This document shows, piece by piece, positions 1 through 7,336 of a stretch of DNA of 64,000 bases; position 1 is the stretch's first letter, and each line of letters starts with the position of its first letter. The DNA comes from Shewanella psychrophila (lineage in GTDB: Bacteria; Pseudomonadota; Gammaproteobacteria; Enterobacterales; Shewanellaceae): positions 310,001 to 374,000 of the forward strand of contig NZ_CP014782.1 in NCBI RefSeq assembly GCF_002005305.1. Reading direction: 5' to 3'. Below the pieces are notes generated by a model. That model made no database searches. It was not told the DNA's origin and worked only from the letters and a program-made list of their open reading frames with translations. The position numbers were made by a program, and so were the translations under genes.

Positions 1-217
1 TGTCTGAATCAGAGGGGGATGTAAATTTTGATGTGAGTGTTGAGCTCTGTTGGACTTGTCCCATGGACATCTTCATAGATGCATCAGAACTGCCCATTTC
101 TGCCATATGAGAGTGAGTAAATGCATGCAAAAATCTCGGCATAGCCATCACTGGTGTAAGCAAAAATTGCCCCACCAAAGAGATGATTAATACAAGATGT
201 GTAATTTGCTTCAACAT
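1..217 (-). CDS. Met/His-rich secreted or membrane protein, N-terminal part only
   Basis: This gene is read leftward from an ATG at 217-215 and runs off the window, leaving 72 codons. The start (MLKQITHLVLII) is a hydrophobic signal sequence ending near VMA. The mature part is rich in His, Met and Ser (HAFTHSHM, SMKMSMGQ), a composition seen in small periplasmic copper-related proteins such as DUF2946/CopL-like families. I infer a possible metal link from composition alone and do not recognise the family. A weak Shine-Dalgarno (GAGCGAG) precedes the ATG. It is divergent from cymA across about 430 bp. Confidence 0.55.
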   Translation of the reverse strand, partial: MLKQITHLVLIISLVGQFLLTPVMAMPRFLHAFTHSHMAEMGSSDASMKMSMGQVQQSSTLTSKFTSPSDSD

Positions 218-646
218 TTCTCGCTCTTAATTCGTTAAATGAATAGTGTGTTGTTCTAATAGACCCAGTAATTATATAAAAAGTTTCAAACTTTGAAAAT
301 CTTTTTTTTGATCGAGGTCAATAAAGGGATAAATAAAATATTTCGACCTATAAAATCATGTAAAATGTGTTAATTATCAGCTTGTTACGCGTGCGCCCTT
401 GCTAAATGCATGGGTTTGAATTAACTTTAGCTATAGTGAATATAAATTGAACTAAGTGCATTTTTCTCTATTTAGCAAATAGAGTTAGAGCTAGATCTCA
501 TTTGCACTATTTCTCTCAGATCAGGTGGTAAGATCTGGTTTATAATTTCTGCCATAGAGATGAAGTAATAATAAGTACTAGTTACTAGGTAGTAAAAAAT
601 AAAAAGCTAAGTACTCAATAAAAATCATATTTTACGGAGAAGAGTG
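218..646. other. Structured intergenic region and long cymA leader
   Basis: No gene is visible in these 429 bp. The region is AT-rich and holds an FNR-like palindrome at 308-321. It also holds a perfect 8-bp inverted repeat with a 3-nt loop at 466-484 (CTCTATTT/AAATAGAG), distant AGTGCA/TGCACT arms at 455-460 and 503-508, and CAGATC/GATCTG arms at 517-522 and 532-537. These lie between the divergent promoters and in what is probably the 5' leader of cymA. Confidence 0.5.
308..321. promoter_or_regulatory. FNR/EtrA-like site (TTGAT-N4-GTCAA)
   Basis: TTGATCGAGGTCAA matches the FNR consensus TTGAT-N4-ATCAA with one mismatch. It lies 91 bp upstream of the leftward gene and about 325 bp upstream of cymA. 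Anaerobic control of cymA would make sense, but the distance to cymA is large, so the target is uncertain. Confidence 0.35.
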
Positions 647-1210
647 ATGAACTGGCGTGCCCTATTTAAACCAAGTGCGAAATATTCAATATTAGCCCTA
701 CTTGTGGTTGGTATTGTAGTCGGTGTTGTTGGCTATTTTGCTACACAACAAACTTTACATGCGACAAGTACAGATGAGTTCTGTATGTCTTGTCATAGTA
801 ACCACTCTTTGAAAGATGAAGTGTTGGCTTCTGCACACGGCGGAGGAAATGCTGGTGTGACGGTTCAATGTCAAGATTGTCACCTTCCACACAATCCAGT
901 TAAGTACATGATTAAAAAGATTATCGTATCTAAAGATCTCTATGGGTTCCTAACTATCGATGGCTTCAATACCCAAGAATGGTTAGATGCAAACCGTAAG
1001 GAACAAGCCGATCACGCGCTTAAATACTTCCGTGCTAATGATTCTGCTAACTGTCAGCATTGCCATACTCGTATTTACGAGAATCAGCCTGAAACGATGA
1101 AGAAGATGGCGAAGAGAATGCACGAACGTAACTTCAAGAAAGAAGCCGATAAGCGCAAGACTTGTGTGGACTGTCACAAAGGTGTGGCACACGTTTATCC
1201 TAAGGGATAA
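647..1210 (+). CDS. cymA: CymA, tetraheme c-type quinol dehydrogenase (NapC/NirT family)
   Basis: CymA oxidises menaquinol in the inner membrane and passes electrons to periplasmic partners (fumarate reductase, nitrate and nitrite reductases, the Mtr metal-reducing conduit). The 187-residue protein has one N-terminal membrane anchor (about residues 14-34) and four CxxCH heme motifs: CMSCH from residue 46, then CQDCH, CQHCH and CVDCH. Sequence and length agree with my memory of S. oneidensis CymA. I chose the ATG at 647 over a GTG at 644 because GGAG at 636-639 is well spaced for it and because it gives the known length. It is a single-gene unit with its own terminator. Confidence 0.96.
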   Translation: MNWRALFKPSAKYSILALLVVGIVVGVVGYFATQQTLHATSTDEFCMSCHSNHSLKDEVLASAHGGGNAGVTVQCQDCHLPHNPVKYMIKKIIVSKDLYGFLTIDGFNTQEWLDANRKEQADHALKYFRANDSANCQHCHTRIYENQPETMKKMAKRMHERNFKKEADKRKTCVDCHKGVAHVYPKG

Positions 1211-1237
1211 ACCTTAAGGCTCTTTATAGAATAACGT

Positions 1238-1269
1238 AAGCCCCATAGCTTGTGCTACGGGGCTTTTTT
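1238..1269 (+). terminator. Rho-independent terminator after cymA
   Basis: A 12-bp stem (AAGCCCCATAGC with GCTACGGGGCTT, one G-T pair) and a 4-nt loop are followed by a run of T. It starts 28 bp after the cymA stop. Confidence 0.9.
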
Positions 1270-1433
1270 GTGCTTGTTGTAGCTCTGTATGAGTTTGTAC
1301 CAGCTTGTATCATTATGCGTTAATATACTAAGAGGCTAATAACTCATCTCGTATCTGCTGGCTTGGTTCAGTTATATCTATAGGTATTAAACCTCATGTT
1401 CAATCATTCATCTTACTTTTACCGGGGAGGTCT

Positions 1434-2336
1434 ATGTCAAATCGTTCACCTCTCACTCGTATCGAGGGAGTACTGGAGTATATTCATGATAATTTGGATA
1501 AGAGCCTCTCATTAGAGGAGTTAGCCGAACAGAGTTGCTGGTCGAGATGGCAGCTACAGAGGGTGTTTCAGAGCCAAACTGGCTTGAGTGTTGCTCAATA
1601 TGTTCGTGAGCTGAAGCTGAGCCTGGCGGCTGAGCGTATGATCACTGGTGGTGAGCGTATGCTCGATATAGCCTATGAGCTTGGATTTAACTCTGAAGTG
1701 AGTTTTAGTCGTGCCTTTAAGCAGTTTTTCGGTTCCAGCCCGAGGGAATATAAGCTCAGGGGGGTGAGAGTCGGCTTGAGAAATCCGCTGACCAAGCTAA
1801 CGAATTTGGCTTCCTCTAGTGTTGTGGACAGTGCATTTCTGCAGACGCGTATCGAATATAGACCCGCATTCAGCATCCTAGGAGTATCTTCGCCCATCAA
1901 GGGGGTACTCTCAGATTCTCCAGATTTTTCTACCATAGTCCCGGAAACTTGGCGAAAGTTGCATGATATTCTGGATGCTCAGTTGGTATCTGCTAGTGAG
2001 CTAATAGGTGTCGTCGATACCCGTATAGTGGCTGAGCCACTTATTAACTATTGGGCCGGGATTGAAAGTCAGACTATTAAATGGGATGGCCAGAAAGTTC
2101 TACAAACTTTGAATCCGTTAGAGATACCGGCTCAAGAGTATGCAGTTGTCTCATATACTGGGGCTATTAGTGGTTTTTCTCATGTGGTTGAGTGGCTGAT
2201 CTGTACCTGGTTACCCGAATCAGGATACTCGGGAGTCGAAGGTTTAGAGCTTGAAACCTATGGTGCCATAGAGGAGAGAGACAATGAGGCCCATACCGAG
2301 ATGGAATACTGGCTTCCTGTTGAGAGGAAAGTTTAA
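1434..2336 (+). CDS. AraC-family regulator with C-terminal GyrI-like ligand domain
   Basis: This is a 300-residue cytoplasmic transcription factor. The N-terminal ~110 residues form the double helix-turn-helix of AraC/XylS proteins (LSLEELAEQSCWSRWQLQRV, then MLDIAYELGFNSEVSFSRAF and the closing FG.SPREYK). Residues ~135-300 resemble the GyrI-like effector domain of Rob-type regulators. This order differs from siderophore-sensing AraC proteins such as PchR, which have the sensor first. A strong GGGGAGG sits just before the ATG. It lies upstream of the TonB-receptor operon in the same orientation, so control of iron uptake is plausible but inferred. Confidence 0.85.
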   Translation: MSNRSPLTRIEGVLEYIHDNLDKSLSLEELAEQSCWSRWQLQRVFQSQTGLSVAQYVRELKLSLAAERMITGGERMLDIAYELGFNSEVSFSRAFKQFFGSSPREYKLRGVRVGLRNPLTKLTNLASSSVVDSAFLQTRIEYRPAFSILGVSSPIKGVLSDSPDFSTIVPETWRKLHDILDAQLVSASELIGVVDTRIVAEPLINYWAGIESQTIKWDGQKVLQTLNPLEIPAQEYAVVSYTGAISGFSHVVEWLICTWLPESGYSGVEGLELETYGAIEERDNEAHTEMEYWLPVERKV

Positions 2337-2528
2337 GCCTGTTTTACCTGAACTTTAAAACCATGTAACTGAAATTTAGATGTTTGTCATAATGCTGAGC
2401 TACTGATTATCCCTACGCGTATAGATATTGTGATTTTCCTCCCGAAATGACCAACAAATTGAATATTTACATTCCCATGCACCAAATTGTTAATTTTATC
2501 TCTGCTAAAGACTATATTATCCACACCT

Positions 2529-2547
2529 GATAATCATTCTCATTTAT
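2529..2547 (+). promoter_or_regulatory. Fur-box-like operator
   Basis: GATAATCATTCTCATTTAT matches 13 of 19 positions of the Fur consensus (GATAATGATAATCATTATC), including both half-site cores. It lies 62 bp upstream of the siderophore receptor start, where iron-dependent repression of the operon would be expected. Confidence 0.7.
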
Positions 2548-2608
2548 ATTCTCATAAGCAACTCAGTCTGCTGTTGAGAAGCCTAACCTGAATTTAGTAG
2601 AGGGCTTC

Positions 2609-4777
2609 ATGGTCTCAAGTAAGCGCAACCTGATATTTCATCGCACCGTTCTGGCAACGGCTATTATGGCTTCATTGTCGTACACCCAGTCTGTCAACGC
2701 GCAGGAGTCAGATGACTCTGTGATTGAAGTTCCTCAGATGGAGACCATTACCGTTCTCGGTCAGGCATATCGCAACACAGCGACTAAAACCTCGCTACGT
2801 CCTGAAGATACTCCTCAGGGGATAACAGTCATCGATAGCGAATTGTTGAAGGAGAGAGGTGTTAAGTCTTTAAACCAGGCACTAAGATATGTTCCAGGCG
2901 TGACTACCGAGCAAAAAGGTGGCGCGGTGACCATGTATGACACTTTCAATATTCGTGGTTTTGATGTTAACCAGAGCTACTACGACGGCCTGGTGCTTCA
3001 GTCGCTCACGGGCTGGAACCTGCAACCTCAGATCGATCCTATCGCTATCGAGCAGGTGGAGGTATTTAAAGGGCCTACTTCTGTACTTTATGGCTCTATG
3101 CCACCGGGTGGCATGGTTAATATGATTGCTAAGACGCCTCAAACCACGAGTAGTACCGAGATCACTGCAGCCACAGGATCAGATAACCTGATGGAAGCTT
3201 CGATCGATACTACGGGCCAGATTGGTGACAGCAACTTCTCATATCGTGTCGTTGCTCTGGCGCGTAAGAAAGATGGCCAGGTGGATCATACCGAAGAGGA
3301 GCGTTACGTTTTTGCACCTTCTTTAGATTGGAACATATCAGATAGCACCTATATCAATTTCAATCTTTATTATCAGAATGACCCTGCTATGGGGATGAAC
3401 TCATCATTGCCTGCTTCGGGAATGATCTATGATAATCGAGCTGGCAGTACCAGCCCATCGACCTTTGCCGGTGATCAAAACTGGAGCACTTTCGAGCGTG
3501 AATTTTGGATGGCAGGTTATAAGTTAAATCATGAGTTTAACGATAATTGGTCATTCCTGCAGAGTTTCCGTTATCTGGACGCTCAGCTGTATCAGGAGAA
3601 TACCTATCATCAGGCGGGTAACTTCGATCCCGTTACAGGTAACTTAGACAGAAATATCTACAGCACAGATGAAGACTCTAGCGGTTATACGGTTGATAAC
3701 CAGCTATCAGGCAGTTTCTATACCGGCAATGTAGAACATAATGTACTGATCGGTGTCGATTATCAGAAGATGAGCGGAAGCTCTGCATACTCAGAGTTTG
3801 GTACTACGAGTCAGTTTGGCGATTTCAATATTTTCAACCCAAATAATGACATGATAGATCCAAGTCAACTGACCTCTACTTATGATGCCAAGCAAGATGT
3901 TGATCTGGAGCAACTGGGCTTTTACTTCCAGGATCAGCTACGTATAGATAAGCTTATCCTGATCGCCGGTGGCCGCTTCGATGACTTTAGCGCATCGAGC
4001 CAATATATAGGTGATAGCAACAAACCGGAAGCTAATCATGACCAGTTTTCCTACCGTGTCGGTGCTATGTACGAATTCGATAATGGTGTTTCCCCCTTTA
4101 TGAGCTATGCCACGAGTTTTGAGCCTGCGGCCGGCACTAAGTCCGATGGTAGTTCTTACAAGCCTGAACTCGGTGAGCAGCTTGAGGCAGGGATCAAGTA
4201 CATCTCACCAGCTCAGGATATAACGGCCAGTGTCTCCTATTTTAATATCGTTAAAAGCGACGCCCTGATGTCAGATCCAAGTGATCCTTGGGGGAATAAA
4301 CTCCAGGTCGGCGAGGTGCAATCCCAAGGAGTTGAGCTAGAGGGCCAGTGGTACCTGACGGACAATTTCGATATTTTAGCCAGTTATACCTATATCGATA
4401 TGGAGATCACTAAAGATAGTGGTAACGATCTACAGGGAAAGGCGCCCATATATGTGCCTGAGCACACGGCGACACTATGGAGTAATTACTACATAAATTC
4501 TGGTGTGCTCAGTGGTGCGCGTATCGGTGGTGGTGTGCGTTATGTTGGTGAAATGCAGATGGATGCTATGAACACCGACACAGTTGAATCATACACCTTA
4601 GTGGATCTCTCCCTTGGTTATGACCTGAGTACATTGAGTAGCAACTTAAATGGCGCCAGCATGACGCTGATTGCTAATAACCTATTCAACGAGGAATATT
4701 ATACCTGCTACGACTCGATGAACTGCTGGTATGGCGCAGAGCGCACCGTCGAGTTGAATTTTAAATATAATTTCTAG
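2609..4777 (+). CDS. TonB-dependent siderophore receptor (FhuA/FpvA type)
   Basis: This outer-membrane receptor imports a ferric siderophore using TonB energy. The 722-residue protein has a signal peptide (cleavage near SVNA-QE), a TonB-box-like METITVLG at about residues 45-52, and a plug domain. The plug carries typical siderophore-receptor stretches (SLNQALRYVPGV, FNIRGF, VEVFKGPTSVLYG, PPGGMVN). A long beta-barrel ends in an aromatic residue (KYNF), the usual outer-membrane insertion signal. AGAGGG precedes the ATG and a Fur-like box lies upstream. It heads a run of six transport genes. The ligand cannot be read from sequence; the FhuB-type permease downstream suggests a hydroxamate. Confidence 0.93.
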   Translation: MVSSKRNLIFHRTVLATAIMASLSYTQSVNAQESDDSVIEVPQMETITVLGQAYRNTATKTSLRPEDTPQGITVIDSELLKERGVKSLNQALRYVPGVTTEQKGGAVTMYDTFNIRGFDVNQSYYDGLVLQSLTGWNLQPQIDPIAIEQVEVFKGPTSVLYGSMPPGGMVNMIAKTPQTTSSTEITAATGSDNLMEASIDTTGQIGDSNFSYRVVALARKKDGQVDHTEEERYVFAPSLDWNISDSTYINFNLYYQNDPAMGMNSSLPASGMIYDNRAGSTSPSTFAGDQNWSTFEREFWMAGYKLNHEFNDNWSFLQSFRYLDAQLYQENTYHQAGNFDPVTGNLDRNIYSTDEDSSGYTVDNQLSGSFYTGNVEHNVLIGVDYQKMSGSSAYSEFGTTSQFGDFNIFNPNNDMIDPSQLTSTYDAKQDVDLEQLGFYFQDQLRIDKLILIAGGRFDDFSASSQYIGDSNKPEANHDQFSYRVGAMYEFDNGVSPFMSYATSFEPAAGTKSDGSSYKPELGEQLEAGIKYISPAQDITASVSYFNIVKSDALMSDPSDPWGNKLQVGEVQSQGVELEGQWYLTDNFDILASYTYIDMEITKDSGNDLQGKAPIYVPEHTATLWSNYYINSGVLSGARIGGGVRYVGEMQMDAMNTDTVESYTLVDLSLGYDLSTLSSNLNGASMTLIANNLFNEEYYTCYDSMNCWYGAERTVELNFKYNF

Positions 4778-4795
4778 CCTGCTATCGAGGCTGGC

Positions 4796-4865
4796 GGAGA
4801 AAGGGAGCTCCCCCAAACAGATTTTTGGAGAAAGGGAGCTCCCCCAAACAGATTTTTGGAGAAAG
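4796..4865 (+). repeat. 31-bp tandem duplication carrying a Shine-Dalgarno, plus partial third copy
   Basis: Two identical 31-bp units (4796-4826 and 4827-4857) are followed by the first 8 bp of a third (4858-4865). Each unit begins GGAGAAAG and contains the palindrome GGGAGCTCCC. The partial third copy supplies the GGAG ribosome-binding site of the reductase gene. The unit length is not a multiple of three and the units lie between coding regions. Confidence 0.95.
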
Positions 4866-4867
4866 AT

Positions 4868-5584
4868 GTGAGCCAAGCTGATTTCGAGCAACTCTTTAAG
4901 CAATGTGAGCAAGTGACGCCTTACCTTAAGGGGGAACTTGGCCGCTCACTCAAGGGGATGATTTCACTGCGAGGCTCGAACCTGCCGCAAATTAAGTCTC
5001 TTTATCTTGATCTACAAACCAGCACTCCCGAGGCAGAAAAGGTATATTGGCTGACTCGCAGCTGGGATCTGCTCACATGGCAGCCTCTCTATCTGGCATT
5101 TGTCGCCATCTATAATATGAAGTCGCTGCCAAACCTGAGTAATATGGCTCAACACCATAAAGGCGATCTCATTGCCGGATTCAGCTTCGATAACACCGAA
5201 TGTATTCAAGGTGACTATGAGGGGTTGATAAGTCAGGCGGGTCAACAACTGTCTCAGATGTTTGAGCACTACAGGAGTGAACTCGATCATTGGATACGTT
5301 GTCGCCCTGGATTTGTGCAGCATCTAGTTGCCGACGCTCTGCTGGCTAAGTTACTCCAAGTGCAGCAACGACATTTGGAGATGAGCGATGGGTTTATCTT
5401 ACACCACGCAAAACTTTGGCTAGCGGCGTTTAATATCTCAGACAAGCACTTGGCATCACTGTATTTGTCTAAATTAGATAATAAACTCAAATTGAGCCGC
5501 ACCAGCTGTTGTTCCGTATACAAGACTAAATCGGGTGTCCTGTGTGACAATTGCCCTCGTTTAAGAAGAAGTAAAGATGTATGA
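4868..5584 (+). CDS. Siderophore ferric reductase, FhuF-like [2Fe-2S] protein
   Basis: This cytoplasmic reductase probably releases iron from the imported siderophore by reducing Fe(III). Its C-terminus has the cysteine pattern CC-x10-C-x2-C (SCCSVYKTKSGVLCDNCP), which binds a [2Fe-2S] cluster in FhuF and the related gammaproteobacterial siderophore-reductase family. Length is about 238 residues. I place the start at GTG 4868, which has GGAG at 4858-4861 with 6-nt spacing. An in-frame TTG at 4856 lies inside the repeat and has no good ribosome-binding site. The gene overlaps the next by 8 bp, indicating translational coupling. Confidence 0.85.
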   Translation: MSQADFEQLFKQCEQVTPYLKGELGRSLKGMISLRGSNLPQIKSLYLDLQTSTPEAEKVYWLTRSWDLLTWQPLYLAFVAIYNMKSLPNLSNMAQHHKGDLIAGFSFDNTECIQGDYEGLISQAGQQLSQMFEHYRSELDHWIRCRPGFVQHLVADALLAKLLQVQQRHLEMSDGFILHHAKLWLAAFNISDKHLASLYLSKLDNKLKLSRTSCCSVYKTKSGVLCDNCPRLRRSKDV

Positions 5585-6344
5585 ACTCAATAATATCAGA
5601 GTGATACGTGGGGAACGTACCATTTTGGATATCGATGCCCTAGAGATAGATCCCCACGCCCTTACTGTGGTGCTCGGCCATAATGGCTCCGGCAAGTCGA
5701 CTTTGGTCAATCTGCTCGCTAATCAGTTTTCCCCGGAAGAAGGGAAAGTTAAATTAGCTGGCAAGCTCCTGTCAGATTATAGCCCTAAGCAGCTAGCCCA
5801 AACCGTGGCTTATTTACCGCAAAAATTGCCGGAAGTGGCAGGACTGAACGTAGCAGAGTTAGTACGCTTGGGACGCTTCCCTTGGCGCGGCGCTCTAGGG
5901 CGCTGGCGTAAAGAGGATGATGAGATTATAGCTCAAGCGATGAAAGAAACCGGAGTTGAGGCGTTTAAAGATACCTTAGCCGATCAACTTTCTGGTGGTG
6001 AGCGTCAACGAACTTGGGTCGCCATGTTGTTGGCACAACAGGCTGACTTGTTGATATTGGATGAGCCAACATCGGCCTTAGATATTCATCACCAATATCA
6101 ATTGATGGAGCTATTAAGCAAGTTAAATAAGAATACAGGCAAGGGGGTGATCGTCATCTTGCATGATCTTAATCTAGCCTTGCGCTTTGCAACTCAAATT
6201 GTGGCGCTAAAGGCGGGAAAAATAGCCTTTAAGGGGGAGGTGGATGTCTTGCTCGATGAACAGCTGCTATCGGATCTCTATTCGACACCCGTCAGACTCA
6301 TGGATCATCCGGAGCAAGATCATAAGGTCGCTGTCGTATGTTAG
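5577..6344 (+). CDS. Iron-siderophore ABC transporter ATPase (FhuC/FecE type)
   Basis: This is the ATP-hydrolysing subunit of the siderophore importer, on the cytoplasmic side of the inner membrane. The 255-residue protein has Walker A GHNGSGKST (about 34-42), signature LSGGERQR (about 139-146), Walker B LLILDEPTSALD and a switch histidine in VILHDLN. It overlaps the reductase gene by 8 bp and the binding-protein gene by 7 bp. Confidence 0.93.
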   Translation: MYELNNIRVIRGERTILDIDALEIDPHALTVVLGHNGSGKSTLVNLLANQFSPEEGKVKLAGKLLSDYSPKQLAQTVAYLPQKLPEVAGLNVAELVRLGRFPWRGALGRWRKEDDEIIAQAMKETGVEAFKDTLADQLSGGERQRTWVAMLLAQQADLLILDEPTSALDIHHQYQLMELLSKLNKNTGKGVIVILHDLNLALRFATQIVALKAGKIAFKGEVDVLLDEQLLSDLYSTPVRLMDHPEQDHKVAVVC

Positions 6345-7336
6345 TGACTCAGTTAAACGCAATATTAGCCAGATCTGTGTTGCTAGTTACAATGGTGTTG
6401 GTGTCTTGGGGGAGTCTGGCAGAGGTTCAAGCCCCTGTTCAAATTCAAGATAGCCGAGGCCTGCAGACGTTAGCTCAAGTACCAAACCGTGTTGCCGTGT
6501 TGAATTGGGATGTGGCGGAGCAGGTGCTGGAGCTGGGCATCACTCCTATCGCCATGCCGGACATCGACGGTTATCGTGAGTGGGTGATGAAACCTCAAGT
6601 TCCTGAATCCGTGTCGGATATCGGTACCCGAGTCGAACCTAATTTTCAGCGTTTGGCTGCCTTGAAGCCTGATGTGATCATCATAGCATCGCCTCAGCTC
6701 GACCTCTTACCTAAGCTGGAGCAGATAGCGCCAGTGCTGTTTTTTCAGACCTACAGCGAACATCACGATAATGCCAAGGCCGCCATCGACAATTTCAAAC
6801 AGATCGCTAAGGTACTAGGACGGGAGGAGGTAGCCGCTCAAAGGTTAGCGAAAATGAACGCAAACATAGAACAGATGAAGGAAAAGTTAGCTGTGGCATA
6901 TTCAGGACACTTGCCTAAGGTGACCAGTTTTCGTTTCGCTAGCATGACCTCTATCTATCAGTATGGTGATAACTCCACCTCACAATATGCACTTTCTTTG
7001 TTGGGTATTGAGCCTGCCATTGCTCAAGGCCGTTCACAATGGGGCGCGAGACAAAAGCGCTTGAAAGAGTTGCGCCATGTGGGTGAGGGGATTGCCTTAT
7101 ATTTCCGTCCTTTTGCTCAAGAACCTCAGTTGGACTCAAGCGTGATGTGGCAAGCCATGCCTTTCGTTCGGGCTAAGAAGATGAACAGTGTCGAGTCGGC
7201 CTGGAACTACGGCGGTGCCATATCTATCGAATATATGGCTCAAGCACTCACTGATAGCCTGCTTGAGATTGCGCCTGTTAAACCTAGGGTGACTCAAGCC
7301 TTAGTATCAAATAAAAAGGGTGAGTCAAACCTGTAA
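6338..7336 (+). CDS. Periplasmic siderophore-binding protein (FhuD type)
   Basis: This substrate-binding protein captures the ferric siderophore in the periplasm and delivers it to the permease. The 332-residue protein has an N-terminal hydrophobic signal ending near SLAEVQA. The class III binding-protein fold is shown by RVAVLNWDVAEQVLELGI, GTRVEPNFQRLAALKPDVII and a helical linker near residues 165-190. The C-terminal lobe includes WNYGGAISIEYMAQAL. It overlaps the ATPase gene by 7 bp, and its stop shares one base with the permease start (TAATG). Confidence 0.88.
   Translation: MLVTQLNAILARSVLLVTMVLVSWGSLAEVQAPVQIQDSRGLQTLAQVPNRVAVLNWDVAEQVLELGITPIAMPDIDGYREWVMKPQVPESVSDIGTRVEPNFQRLAALKPDVIIIASPQLDLLPKLEQIAPVLFFQTYSEHHDNAKAAIDNFKQIAKVLGREEVAAQRLAKMNANIEQMKEKLAVAYSGHLPKVTSFRFASMTSIYQYGDNSTSQYALSLLGIEPAIAQGRSQWGARQKRLKELRHVGEGIALYFRPFAQEPQLDSSVMWQAMPFVRAKKMNSVESAWNYGGAISIEYMAQALTDSLLEIAPVKPRVTQALVSNKKGESNL

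Noticed and set aside
4856..4867. TTG start extending the siderophore reductase
   Set aside because: It lies inside the tandem repeat without a proper Shine-Dalgarno; GTG 4868 is correctly spaced from GGAG.
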